Shown: positions 52,373 to 61,617, numbered from the stretch's first letter. The stretch: DNA of 64,000 nt from Paenibacillus sp. JJ-223 (GCF_927798175.1 NZ_CAKMMP010000002.1:496001-560000), one strand, 5' to 3'. The notes: generated from the letters alone by a model not told the origin. Numbers and translations: made by a program.

Positions 52373-53212
52373 TTAGGTATGCAGCTCGCTTTCCTGTCTC
52401 AATTCCATTGAGGCGAAATATTCACGGATGAGACGAATGGTTTCATCCGGATGGCTCAGGTGCGGACAATGACCCGTTGCATCCATCAGTCGAAACTCGC
52501 TCCCCTTCATCTGCTGATGGACGTAAGCACCGGCTTCCAACGGAGCGATCATATCATCGGAGCATTGCAGGATCAACGAAGGCACCACGACCTTGCCAAG
52601 TTCCTTACGGTAATCAGAGAGAAAAGTGGCTTCCGCAAAATGGCGGGCTATCTTGGGATCGGTTGCGCAAAAGCTCGTTTCCAGCTCTTCGGATAGTTCC
52701 GGCCGGTCTGCATTTCCCATAATAACAGGTGCCAGATAATTCGCCCATCCTTGAAAGTTCAAATCCATCATATCCAATAAAGCCACCAAATCTTCCCGTT
52801 CAAACCCGCCGATGTAATCCGGCAGATCGTTCATATAACGCGCAGAAGGACCTATCAGAACAAGCCGCTCAAAGTAATCCGGCCTTTGAATAGATGCCAG
52901 CATACCGATCGTTGCACCGACGGAGTGACCTACCAGAATGGCATCCTGCAATTCTAGTGCTGAACAAATGTCCAAGATATCCTGGGCATAACCGTTCAGG
53001 TCATGATAACGAGATGGATCATAAGCTTGAATATCGGACCTTCCAGAACCCACGAAGTCAAACAATATCACCTTGTACTTCTCTTCGAAAGCAGGTGCGA
53101 CAAAGCGCCACATATTCTGATCACAGCCAAAGCCGTGAGCAAATATAAGAGCCTTCGAACCATAGCCGGTTACCTTGACGTTGTTTCGGATGAGAATCTG
53201 CGGGCTATCCAT
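52373..53212 (-). CDS. rsbQ: RsbQ-like alpha/beta hydrolase, energy-stress signalling
   Basis: Hydrolase of 279 residues close to B. subtilis RsbQ, which is needed with RsbP to activate SigB on energy stress and is related to plant strigolactone/karrikin receptors. Matching stretches are [37 protein letters not shown] and [10 protein letters not shown]. The catalytic triad is Ser97 (VGHSVGA), Asp220 and His248 ([11 protein letters not shown]). The start follows AGGAGGAAG. It is in a two-gene operon with a PAS protein. Confidence 0.92.
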   Translation of the reverse strand: MDSPQILIRNNVKVTGYGSKALIFAHGFGCDQNMWRFVAPAFEEKYKVILFDFVGSGRSDIQAYDPSRYHDLNGYAQDILDICSALELQDAILVGHSVGATIGMLASIQRPDYFERLVLIGPSARYMNDLPDYIGGFEREDLVALLDMMDLNFQGWANYLAPVIMGNADRPELSEELETSFCATDPKIARHFAEATFLSDYRKELGKVVVPSLILQCSDDMIAPLEAGAYVHQQMKGSEFRLMDATGHCPHLSHPDETIRLIREYFASMELRQESELHT

Positions 53213-53473
53213 TGTCTCTTCCTCCTAGTTGCGATGAACTCTAGCTCTAAAAGTACATTATACCACTATATCAAGATTTACAATTTAATGCTAAAGCCCT
53301 ATCCGTTGCTTGGCTCCTCGCGTGTACCCATCCCAACTAGTTGAATAAACATGGCGATCTCCCGCATCTGCCTCAAAATATATTATGATTTTGCTTTAGT
53401 TCCGGCCGCAGCAAAACGTTGCCCCAGAAATCGAACGATCCATTTTCCCCATTAGCCGATGGAGGCGACTCAC
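53213..53473. other. Non-coding gap
   Basis: This gap contains the rsbQ promoter region and the downstream end of the tetR gene. I see no gene and no clear terminator. Confidence 0.5.
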
Positions 53474-54112
53474 TTATGAGATGGTTTGCAAAATATGGAC
53501 GATTTGTCCCTCAATATTGGAATCGTCGATCATCTTGAGGTATTCAGGTTTTATCAATTGATACTGCTTCATGCGGTAGAAATCCATAATTGCTTGTTTC
53601 AAGGTGATATCATACTGAATCGAAAATGATGGCTCGATAAAGCGCCGCAGCACGGCGTCATCTTGAACCATAAACAGCACGGCATTCAATCTGTTGAAAA
53701 TCTGCTGCTCCATTCCGGATTCAAAAAAAGCTTGTAAGTTTTTATTCCGATTTTGCAGGGCAGCTGACAGATTCTCAAAATGGTGCGGATAAAATTCCTT
53801 CAGATCTTGCAAGAACAAATCAGAGATATACATGGCACACATCAAAGATTGTAAAAACGTAATTTGAAACCGATCCAAAAAAGAGACGGACTCATCATTG
53901 GCCGTGGCGTCAGCTTTCTTCGAATAATCAATGTAATAATCTACAACTTGTTCGATGATGTCATCTTTGGAGGCAAAATACTTATATAGCGTCACTTTGC
54001 TGATATCCATATATTTTGCGAGATCGTCGACTTTCAGTTGGCTGAATTTCGTTCTTCTAAGGACAGGTTTTATTTTTTCTATATATGTCTCCACACTCAC
54101 GGCTTTTCTCAC
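53474..54112 (-). CDS. TetR-family transcriptional regulator
   Basis: Repressor of 212 residues. The N-terminal helix-turn-helix reads FSQLKVDDLAKYMDISKVTL followed by YKYFASKDDIIEQVVDYYI. The C-terminal helical ligand domain is of no known class. GTG start at 54112 with AAGGGG about ten bases upstream. It is divergent from an SDR gene across a gap with two perfect palindromes. Confidence 0.9.
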   Translation of the reverse strand: MRKAVSVETYIEKIKPVLRRTKFSQLKVDDLAKYMDISKVTLYKYFASKDDIIEQVVDYYIDYSKKADATANDESVSFLDRFQITFLQSLMCAMYISDLFLQDLKEFYPHHFENLSAALQNRNKNLQAFFESGMEQQIFNRLNAVLFMVQDDAVLRRFIEPSFSIQYDITLKQAIMDFYRMKQYQLIKPEYLKMIDDSNIEGQIVHILQTIS

Positions 54113-54201
54113 GAATAAATGCCCCTTCCTGTGATACGTATCAAATGCATTATAACAAATTTGCCGTCTTATTATTTACACCAATAATTAAATGAATTAA
54201 G

Positions 54202-54239
54202 TTAACTAATTTAGTTAAATGAGTTTACTTAGTAAACTC
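54202..54239. promoter_or_regulatory. Tandem TetR operators
   Basis: Two perfect palindromes lie side by side: TTAACTAATTTAGTTAA (54202-54218) and GAGTTTACTTAGTAAACTC (54221-54239). Both share GTTTA/TTAGT-like half sites and lie midway between tetR and the SDR gene. Confidence 0.82.
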
Positions 54240-54306
54240 GCTGTTGTATAATCGTTCCTGTACCTAATCATCCGATTGCGGATTATACAAAGGGAGGACG
54301 ATTCAA

Positions 54307-55065
54307 ATGGAACGATCCAGTAAAGGCAAATTCTCCGGCAAAAAAGTCGTGATCACGGGAGGCAGCAGTGGAATCGGCCTCACGACAGCGAAGCTGCTAG
54401 TGGATGAAGGAGCACACGTGATGATTACCGGACGTACTCAGGCGACGCTTGATGCGGCTCGTGAACAACTCGGCAACAACGCAATCGCGTTCTTGAGCGA
54501 TGCCGCCTCATTGAAGGATATCGCCGCGTTAGCCGATCAAGTGAAGGTTGAATTCGGAACGATAGATGCCCTGTTCGTTAACGCAGGTGTCACCGGCTTT
54601 GTCCCGTTCGAGTCAACAACCGAGGAAACGTACGACGAGATTTTTACGGTCAACGCCAAAGGGTCGTACTTTACCGTACAAAAACTCTCTCCACTTCTAA
54701 GCACAGGAAGCGGGGTAGTACTGACTACTTCAATCGTAAACGTTGTGGGTCTCCCGATGCTCAGTGCGTATGCAGCTAGTAAAGCGGCGCTGCGCTCCAT
54801 GACTCGAAGTCTGGCACGCGAGTTATTGCCTCGAAATATTCGCGTCAACGCAGTCAGTCCTGGCGTTATCGACACAGGTATCTTAGAGAAGGCGATGCCG
54901 AAAGAAGCTGCCGAACAGACAAAGGCACAGATGACACAGCAGATCCCGATGCTGCGTTTGGGCGATCCCGTCGAGGTCGCCAAAGTCGTAGCATTCCTGG
55001 CATTTGACGCCACCTATACCACCGGGGCTGAGTTCCCCGTCGACGGAGGCGGCTCCCAGATCTAA
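54307..55065 (+). CDS. SDR-family oxidoreductase
   Basis: Classical SDR of 252 residues. It has ITGGSSGIGLTTAKLLVDEG, MITGRTQATL, NAGVTGFVPF, the catalytic serine region TTSIVNVVG and the pair YAASK, ending EFPVDGGGSQI. ATG at 54307 with AAAGGGAGGA. Likely repressed by the divergent TetR protein. Confidence 0.9.
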   Translation: MERSSKGKFSGKKVVITGGSSGIGLTTAKLLVDEGAHVMITGRTQATLDAAREQLGNNAIAFLSDAASLKDIAALADQVKVEFGTIDALFVNAGVTGFVPFESTTEETYDEIFTVNAKGSYFTVQKLSPLLSTGSGVVLTTSIVNVVGLPMLSAYAASKAALRSMTRSLARELLPRNIRVNAVSPGVIDTGILEKAMPKEAAEQTKAQMTQQIPMLRLGDPVEVAKVVAFLAFDATYTTGAEFPVDGGGSQI

Positions 55066-55222
55066 GGAATCCAGCATCTAACCCTGTGACCATGCGGCCG
55101 GTTCGCTTCCGTGACTACGGGGAACCGGCCGATGTCTTGCGTTTGGAGAGTTGGCAATTCCAGAACAAGACCCGGGACGCATACGCTTGAGCGTATTTTG
55201 AAATATGAGGGGGGGACATCCA

Positions 55223-56089
55223 TTGAATACGAATCAACGGGAACATATCGCATTGATTACAGGCACGAGCCAGGGAATCGGCTTGGCACTAGCCCGAAAA
55301 CTTCTATCGCAGAACTGGCAGGTCATTACTTTGAACCGTTCCGATTTACCGGCGGACGATATGCTCATACAAAATGCCCTCAAGAACGGATGGCTCCGAA
55401 CCTATAAAGTGAAGGATCTCACCGATTATGGCAGCTTGAGACACACTTTGGAAGAAATCAAAAGCAAAGAGCAGCGGATAGATATGTTGTTCAACAACGC
55501 CGGAGGAGGCTTAAGTGAGCTGCGCTATTCGAAACAAGGCCGCGAAATGCATTATGAGTTGTTGACGGTCGTTCCTTATATCATTCTGATGGAATTGAAA
55601 GAGCTTTTGAAAAAAGGCAGTTTAAAAACGGTGATTAACACTTCATCGCAGGTGTTTAGATTTACGAAGGAGTTTTCGATCGAAAACTTGGAGCATCCCA
55701 CAACCTTCCGCAAAATGTACGGCCCTTATGCAACTTCAAAGCTGGCTCTTTCGTTGTGGACCCAAGCCGTCGCACCACAACTTGCCAAGGAAGGCATCAA
55801 GATCCGCAGCGTTGATCCGGGAATTAATAACACGCTAAGAAAAGGGAAAGATTCCGGGCTGACCGGATCGTTTGGACTGTTTATGAAGCTCTTTGCCTCT
55901 CCGCCTACCCATGGCGCCAACCTGTTATTTGAAGCAGCACTCGGTAAACACCGCAATGAAACCGGCGTGTTTTTGTTGAAAGATCGGGTGACCGACTTGA
56001 AGTTTACAGAGCACGCGCAGGGTGTGCTGGACAGAATCTCCGACATATATAGCCGTGAGTTTCTTGGTGGGAGTGTTCTTCATGGCTGA
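55223..56089 (+). CDS. SDR-family oxidoreductase
   Basis: SDR of about 288 residues, longer than the classical ones. It has ITGTSQGIGLALARKLLSQN, FNNAGGGLSELRYSKQG, INTSSQVFRFT and the catalytic pair YATSK. The TTG at 55223 lies after GAGGGGGGGA, whereas the ATG at 55205 overlaps this site. It sits 157 bases behind the previous SDR and may be read through from it. Confidence 0.85.
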   Translation: MNTNQREHIALITGTSQGIGLALARKLLSQNWQVITLNRSDLPADDMLIQNALKNGWLRTYKVKDLTDYGSLRHTLEEIKSKEQRIDMLFNNAGGGLSELRYSKQGREMHYELLTVVPYIILMELKELLKKGSLKTVINTSSQVFRFTKEFSIENLEHPTTFRKMYGPYATSKLALSLWTQAVAPQLAKEGIKIRSVDPGINNTLRKGKDSGLTGSFGLFMKLFASPPTHGANLLFEAALGKHRNETGVFLLKDRVTDLKFTEHAQGVLDRISDIYSREFLGGSVLHG

Positions 56090-56107
56090 GTTCCAGAAGA
56101 ACGTTGC

Positions 56108-56245
56108 TTAGGAGACGATTTTCCGAGGCCATTTAGGGAGCCGACCGCTCACATCCATCGGCTAGCCAGCGTGGGTCATTACTGCCTGAAGGACGCGACG
56201 GACGAGATCGGACATCTCATTGCAGACTTCATCCGACCTCATTGA
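56108..56245 (+). pseudogene. C-terminal remnant of an alpha/beta hydrolase
   Basis: A 45-codon stretch reads DDFPRPFREPTAHIHRLASV, GHYCLKDATDEIGHLIADFI and RPH, then a stop. The histidine motif GHYxxxDATDEI and the final helix are those of haloalkane dehalogenase/epoxide hydrolase-like proteins. No upstream hydrolase part exists, since the SDR stop lies just before it. It is a leftover of a gene deleted or replaced at this place. Confidence 0.6.
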
Positions 56246-56269
56246 AGGCTTCTGTCGGGATATCGCTTT

Positions 56270-56296
56270 AAGGGACACCCTTATGGGTGCCCCCTT
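56270..56296. terminator. Hairpin, probable terminator
   Basis: AAGGGACACCC, loop TTAT, GGGTGCCCCCTT. It has a weak T content and lies behind the remnant. Confidence 0.5.
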
Positions 56297-56470
56297 CATC
56301 GGTTGTGAGTATGCCTCATTTTTATGGCGGACTCACCTTGTCTAATGTAACCTGGAGTCCCCCTAATAAGGTTATTGAGCCAGCACCCGCAACAACTTCC
56401 TCCTCTATTGCCCACCTTCTAGACAACTCCTCCTAATCAAAATCTCGCTTTCCTTCACCGTACAAGAAAC

Positions 56471-57220
56471 TTAAACCAGAGTAGATCCGCCATCTACGAC
56501 AATGATTTGACCGGTGGAATATTTCTCGCGCATTAAGTAAAGAAATGCCTCAGCACCGTCCTCCGGTTCGCCGACTCGCCCAACCGGCAATGATTTCCCA
56601 GCATCTTCATACATCGCGTTCCGGTGTTCCTCTGGAATACCGTCCCACAACTCGGTACGCATAAGGCCGAAGCAAACGGCGTTGACGCGAAGCGGACTCA
56701 GCTCGACGGCCAACGCCCTGGTGAGTGACTCAACAGCGCCGCATATGCTGGCTGAGACAGTAAACCCCTTCTGCGGACGAACTCCGGCAACGCCCGTAGT
56801 CAACGTAATTGACCCTCCCCTTCTGATGTTTCGGCTGCCGTATTTGGCGGCCATAAACGCTCCCCAGTATCGCACGTTAAACAATCGGCGTGCTGTATCG
56901 ACATCGGTGGTGCCCAGACTTTCAACCATCAATGGGTCGCCGGCAGTAAAGACCAAGTGATCGAATTCCCCGATTTCGCTGAAAAATTGACGAACTTGTT
57001 CCTCATCTGTCAGATCAATCGCATACCCCTGGGTACCTTCGGGCAAACGCGAAACGGCACGGTCAGCTTTTTCTTTTTGACTGGACCCGACGACTAAGGA
57101 TGCTCCTTCACATGCAGCGGCTTCCGCTGCCGCAAACCCGATTCCGGACGTTCCTCCAAGAACAACAACACGTTTGCCTTTGAAACTATACCCACGTTCG
57201 ATCTGTTCTGATTTCACCAT
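56471..57220 (-). CDS. SDR-fold protein without the YxxxK catalytic pair
   Basis: SDR-like protein of 249 residues. The cofactor motif VLGGTSGIGFAAAEAAACEG and C-terminal IIVVDGGSTLV are intact. The catalytic strip normally reading YxASK is replaced by KGFTVSASICGAVESLTRAL (residues 151-170), with no tyrosine and no lysine at the proper places, and the serine strand reads TLTTGVAG. Related proteins with ASSICGAME-like strips exist, so this may be a natural subfamily with a different chemistry or a binding role. ATG at 57220 follows GAAGGAG. It is divergent from an XRE/MmyB regulator. Confidence 0.85.
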   Translation of the reverse strand: MVKSEQIERGYSFKGKRVVVLGGTSGIGFAAAEAAACEGASLVVGSSQKEKADRAVSRLPEGTQGYAIDLTDEEQVRQFFSEIGEFDHLVFTAGDPLMVESLGTTDVDTARRLFNVRYWGAFMAAKYGSRNIRRGGSITLTTGVAGVRPQKGFTVSASICGAVESLTRALAVELSPLRVNAVCFGLMRTELWDGIPEEHRNAMYEDAGKSLPVGRVGEPEDGAEAFLYLMREKYSTGQIIVVDGGSTLV

Positions 57221-57449
57221 AAATTCTCCTTCGTATTCTATGATTGGACTGACCTTGCAATATGATTCTCTTCAGCCGCGAACAGCTAATCCATGCGAAC
57301 GGTACAGCTTGTCTTATCTCCGACTCTCCTTCACGACGGAAGATAAGTAGATTATAATGAGTCATAAAATCGGCAAATAGGTCTGGATTTATAGTATTGC
57401 CGTGAACACTGCTATAAATTCTATCACCCTATGGAGAGGGAACTTCGTG

Positions 57450-58277
57450 ATGAATGATGAAAGAAGACGTAAACAATTGGCTGACTTTCTCCGGTCACGC
57501 CGCTTGCGTTTATCCCCGATAGAGGCGGGTCTGCTGGTTGAAACATCGCGCCGTCGCATAACGGGCTTAAGACGGGAGGAAGTCGCGAGCTTATCAGGCA
57601 TTTCCTTGCCGTGGTATACCGCACTGGAGCAAGGCCGGGACATTCATGTGTCTGAGCAAGTCTTGGAAAGCTTGGTACGAACATTACGGCTTAACAGCGA
57701 CGAACGCAACCACCTGCTCGTATTGGCCAATCATTCCTCGCTTCCTCAGCCAAAAGCGAATGATTCCGTCCCCACTTCCCTGCAGCGGATTCTGGACAGA
57801 ATGGGGACCTACCCGGCCTACATTATCGATAGGCACTGGAACGTTCTCGCATGGAACCGAATATCAGGTACGCTGTGCGGAGACTTAAGCCGAGCCCCGG
57901 AGCTTGAAAGAAATATGCTCTGGCGCGTCTTCGAGGTAGAGGAGAACAAGTCTCGGATCGTTAACTGGGAGAATGTCGCCTCTACGATGGTGGCTCATTT
58001 CAGAAATCGGTTTGCCTTGTATATGAACGATTCGTGGTACCAAGAGCTATTCGACAAGTTATATGACAGAAGCGAAGAGTTCAAGACGTTATGGGATCGA
58101 CAAGAGGTTTCCGGTATATTGGAAGGGGAACAAATAATCCGTCTTCCAGAAGCTGGCCTGCTGACTTTCCGTTACCATACGTTTACAATCTCTGAAAGCA
58201 GCGCTTTTGCAATGAGGGTGTTCACGCCACTTGAAAACTCGGGGACCGACGAACAGTTGGAAGAATTGCTAAAGTAA
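57450..58277 (+). CDS. XRE-family regulator with MmyB-like ligand domain
   Basis: Regulator of 275 residues. Helix-turn-helix SRRRITGLRREEVASLSGIS with LPWYTALEQGRDIHVSEQVL, then the MmyB-like domain (NVLAWNRISGTLCGDLSR, ERNMLWRVFEVEEN). ATG at 57450 with GGAGAGGG. This type usually controls an adjacent SDR, and the SDR-like gene at 56471-57220 is divergent from it. A second protein of the type is at 15654. Confidence 0.9.
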   Translation: MNDERRRKQLADFLRSRRLRLSPIEAGLLVETSRRRITGLRREEVASLSGISLPWYTALEQGRDIHVSEQVLESLVRTLRLNSDERNHLLVLANHSSLPQPKANDSVPTSLQRILDRMGTYPAYIIDRHWNVLAWNRISGTLCGDLSRAPELERNMLWRVFEVEENKSRIVNWENVASTMVAHFRNRFALYMNDSWYQELFDKLYDRSEEFKTLWDRQEVSGILEGEQIIRLPEAGLLTFRYHTFTISESSAFAMRVFTPLENSGTDEQLEELLK

Positions 58278-58365
58278 GTTCATGATCCCAAAACAACATT
58301 TCTTTGCTGCCGCAGTTTTCTGCATGAAGGCCCTATGTTATCGTGAATGAAAAAGTACCGCACAT

Positions 58366-58424
58366 GCAAAAACCGCACAAATCCTGATCACGCTAGGTGG
58401 CCGGACTCGGGCGGTTTTCATTTT
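58366..58424. terminator. Convergent-gene hairpin
   Basis: AAAAACCGCACAAATCC and the later GGGCGGTTTTC form the base of a long hairpin with T-runs at both ends, between the XRE and AraC genes. Confidence 0.5.
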
Positions 58425-58430
58425 GAACAG

Positions 58431-59336
58431 CTAAATCTTCTTTTTTACCGGCCGTAACACTGCATAACCATATCCCTCTGGAAAATGCCGCTGGTAATCC
58501 TGTTTGATCTCCTCATCCCATTCATATCCCATTTCTTTGGGGTCGAATTTCGATGCAGCTTCTTCAACGGTTCTCATCACAGCACCATTATCCTTCAGGT
58601 AATCGAACGGCGGGTGGAAAAAGACCAGGTACTCCGATTCCGGGATATCCCTGCATTCCATTCCTGCCGGAATGGGTCCATCGTACTCCGATGAAACAGG
58701 GATTCCATACAAGTATCCCTTCTGACCGTTCTGATAAAACCATCCTGCCGTCTGACCGAGCTGTCCGGGGAGGACGTGGTTCGACATACTCTCTAACGTG
58801 CCACTGATTTCATCACAATTGTGGCCATGGTTCCAGAAATCTCCGTAGTTTTGTACACAAATGTCCCAGATGCCGATAAATTTGTGCGCCGGAATGAACT
58901 CGACTTTGATCCCAACCGGTTGCAAATGTACATTGCTCATCTTTTCGCGCTCCTTGATCCAATAATGATAAGGCGAGAATACCTCCTGACGAATAGCCAG
59001 CTTAATAGGCCTGGGCGCTTTTCGGTAGGCTGTCGGAGTAAGCTGAAAAGCCTTGCTGAATGCTCGTGTAAACGCTTCTTGCGATGAAAATCCGTACTTT
59101 ACGGCAATATCCAGAATCCGCTGGTCCGTGTCACGGAGCTCCAAGGCGGCACGGCTGATTCTTCGGGTCCAGACGTAATCGCGTAATGTCATTCCAGTTA
59201 ATTGGTTGAACTGCCTGGAACAATAATAGGGGGAATAGCCGAGCTGCTCCGACATATTTAAAAGAGACCTGCTTTCTGTTATGTTAGCCTCCACCCAATC
59301 CACCATAAGCTGCACCATTTCGTTCCATTCGTACAT
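58431..59336 (-). CDS. AraC-family regulator with GyrI-like effector domain
   Basis: Regulator of about 301 residues. The DNA-binding domain is N-terminal (SLLNMSEQLGYSPYYCSRQF, YGFSSQEAFTRAFSKAFQLT). The GyrI/BmrR-like effector-binding domain is C-terminal (QPVGIKVEFIPAHKFIGIWD, IPAGMECRDIPESEYLVFFH). ATG at 59336 follows GGAGGGAGG; upstream codons cover that site. Such Rob-like proteins respond to small hydrophobic compounds. No target gene is adjacent on the opposite strand. Confidence 0.88.
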   Translation of the reverse strand: MYEWNEMVQLMVDWVEANITESRSLLNMSEQLGYSPYYCSRQFNQLTGMTLRDYVWTRRISRAALELRDTDQRILDIAVKYGFSSQEAFTRAFSKAFQLTPTAYRKAPRPIKLAIRQEVFSPYHYWIKEREKMSNVHLQPVGIKVEFIPAHKFIGIWDICVQNYGDFWNHGHNCDEISGTLESMSNHVLPGQLGQTAGWFYQNGQKGYLYGIPVSSEYDGPIPAGMECRDIPESEYLVFFHPPFDYLKDNGAVMRTVEEAASKFDPKEMGYEWDEEIKQDYQRHFPEGYGYAVLRPVKKKI

Positions 59337-59595
59337 GGACGTCCTCCCTCCTTTCCCCTCAATCATATCACCAGCGATTGTGGCATATTTGATTCCAGTT
59401 GCATAACAAAAACTTGTCTGTAACGGTTAAGTTTTTGGGCCCTCATTTGTGGTAACAGACCAAAAGCGAGAAATGGCGGAGCAGGGATGAACTCCCTGGC
59501 GCCGCCATTCCTTTAATTCTGCTGATTTTTTTATAAAGTGAACTGAACTCGAATCGCTGCTTTTTAAGCTCTGACAATTTCTTGGGATGTATTTC

Positions 59596-60015
59596 TTAGG
59601 CATTCTCCGCCGTAACGGGGTTAACTGCAAAGAGGGAATGAATGTTGCCTTCTGGATCTGCAAAGAAGCCCGTGGTGTGCCCCCAGGACATCACCTTCGG
59701 CGCTGTTATCCCTGTAGCCCCTTTTGAAACAAAATCATCATACATCACATAGACATCCTCAGGAGAATCACATTCGAAGTTAAGCTCAAAAGCTTGCCCT
59801 CTACGCTCTTCTACAAAAGAATGGTGGCCGTTTGTGTTATCCGCCATTAAGGGTGCCGCGAAAATGGCCAGACGAACACCATCATTCTCAAATTCAGTGT
59901 AATGTTCTTCTTCTACAAGAACCTTAAATCCCAGGACATCACGATAAAATCTAGTCAATCTAGGGACATCAAGCGCCAAAACAGTGATTCCTTCTAATTT
60001 TACTCCCATGCCCAT
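59596..60015 (-). CDS. VOC-family protein (glyoxalase/bleomycin-resistance fold)
   Basis: Protein of 139 residues with one complete VOC module: LEGITVLALDVPRLTRFYRD and VLGFKV in the first half, FELNFECDSPEDVYVMYDDF and TTGFFADPEGNIHSLFAV in the second. ATG at 60015 follows GGAGGGG. Substrate unknown; resistance to a specific drug cannot be claimed. Confidence 0.87.
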   Translation of the reverse strand: MGMGVKLEGITVLALDVPRLTRFYRDVLGFKVLVEEEHYTEFENDGVRLAIFAAPLMADNTNGHHSFVEERRGQAFELNFECDSPEDVYVMYDDFVSKGATGITAPKVMSWGHTTGFFADPEGNIHSLFAVNPVTAENA

Positions 60016-60464
60016 ACCTACACCCCTCCAGCATCAATTTAATCAAATTCTGTCATCGGATATCATTACTATGAAATATTATATATCATCCTCATCCACT
60101 CTTACATATTAAAGTATAATATACAAAGTCTTCCTCAACCTCCGGTACGGTTCTCCGTGCTGTCCAATCTCCCTCTCGGAATGGAATTCCTCCAGAATCA
60201 GATACCTGCCGGCTTAACGGGGTGTCGGCGAACCGCTTAAGTCGAGAAGCATTCTCCAAAGCATGTCGCGTAAAGGGAATGGTTACTACAATACCAAACG
60301 GTTGAAGGCAAAAATAAAAATGAGCCCGGTACAGTACCGAACTCATTTTGAGAAAGCTGCCTGATGAAATCACCGCGTCTAACTTTTGGGGGCACTTCAA
60401 TCATATGGCTTTTTCTTTTTCAGCGACTTGGCCCAATCGTATATCAAAATTCCTACATTTAGAA
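60016..60464. other. Gap without a supported gene, with repeat copy 6
   Basis: A 102-codon reverse frame (60400-60092) has no ribosome site or family resemblance. The sequence GGTACGGTTCTCCGT at 60144-60158 is a sixth, divergent copy of the dispersed repeat with a TACGGTTCTCCGT core. Confidence 0.4.
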
Positions 60465-61538
60465 TTAGTTGTTTAATACTTTTGGCTCCTCATTTGCAGG
60501 CCCTACAATCGTGTTTCCGCCGAAACTGAGATGCTGACCATACTTCTCTACGATAAAGCTGTTAAACGATCCATCTGCATTCATTGTCGCAATGACTGTG
60601 GGAGCCCCTTTTTTGGTGAACGTCATTTGATCCTTGTCCCATGCATTTGTTCCCCTTGCTCCCTTATATCCTTTCAGATCCAGATTTAGCATCGTTTTTG
60701 CGTCTTTCACTGCATTCTTCATTAATGTATCCAACGTCAGATTCTTGATCTTTGCATCTTTTGCTTTTTCATCCTTTTGGAATTCTTCGTAATTATCTAT
60801 GCTTTTACCATTACTATGATGTACGCCGGCTTGGAGCAGTTCCAGCGTTTGTTCTTCAATGGCAAAGCTCACATTCATCGTTTTTGATTTATACTTATAT
60901 TGATACACATTCGGTTTGCCATCGAGGACAAACACACGATCCAACTTTTCTCCTTTCTTTACCTTACCATTGGTAAGCTTGGATAATACCTGAGCAGCCT
61001 TCTTCTGCACGCTTGCCGGGGCATCGTCAGGTGCATAATTTACGCCATGCAGCTCTCCGTTGTCTTCCATATAAACTTGTTTATTTTGTTTGGCATTCGA
61101 TGAGATGGTACCCACATAGTAGGTTGACTCTGAGATATCCACATACTTTGGTGTTTCCCCTGGGAACAATGCTTCCCACGTTTCCTTCAGTTTGGTTTGA
61201 TATTTCCCACCGTTTAACTCTTCATAATTGATTTTAATACTGATATTTTCGAGCTTTCCATTCTTTTTATAAGAAATCGTATCATATTTGAAATTCTCTC
61301 TTTTAAAATTCACAAAATCTTTCATGGCTGTTCCCTGAACTAACTTATAGGTATTTCCTGTTAGCTCTTTCAGTTTATCCTGAGCCTGCTGCATAAGCTT
61401 TTGATCCACCTTAACATCCTGTGAAGCATTGATATTTACCTTGTTAGGCGAATCTGCCTGAACAGGTGTTTGGCACCCCAGCAAACTTCCTGATAATAAG
61501 GCTACTCCGAGTATAGGGAAAATTTTCTTTTTGTTCAT
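60465..61538 (-). CDS. Secreted lipoprotein related to the neighbouring anti-sigma sensor domain
   Basis: Lipoprotein of 357 residues. The signal peptide ends at lipobox SGSLLGC with Cys22. The mature part holds two regions: residues ~50-200 (QDKLKELTGNTYKLVQGTAM, LKETWEALFPGETPKYVDIS) and ~205-345 (KPNVYQYKYKSKTMNVSFAI, DAKTMLNLDLKGYKG, MTFTKKGAPTVIATMNADGS). Both have counterparts in the extracellular part of the protein at 62807-63868. ATG at 61538 follows GAAAGGAG. It is the last of three related genes on one strand. Confidence 0.82.
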   Translation of the reverse strand: MNKKKIFPILGVALLSGSLLGCQTPVQADSPNKVNINASQDVKVDQKLMQQAQDKLKELTGNTYKLVQGTAMKDFVNFKRENFKYDTISYKKNGKLENISIKINYEELNGGKYQTKLKETWEALFPGETPKYVDISESTYYVGTISSNAKQNKQVYMEDNGELHGVNYAPDDAPASVQKKAAQVLSKLTNGKVKKGEKLDRVFVLDGKPNVYQYKYKSKTMNVSFAIEEQTLELLQAGVHHSNGKSIDNYEEFQKDEKAKDAKIKNLTLDTLMKNAVKDAKTMLNLDLKGYKGARGTNAWDKDQMTFTKKGAPTVIATMNADGSFNSFIVEKYGQHLSFGGNTIVGPANEEPKVLNN

Positions 61539-61617
61539 ATCAATGAACTCCTTTCTTTTGCTACCTCATGGTTATACTGAAATATAAGTGCATCTCCAAG
61601 CCGCTTTTCAATACATA

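Noticed and set aside
60092..60400. 102-codon reverse frame
   Set aside because: No ribosome site, no recognisable motif, and unusual composition; it crosses a copy of the dispersed repeat.
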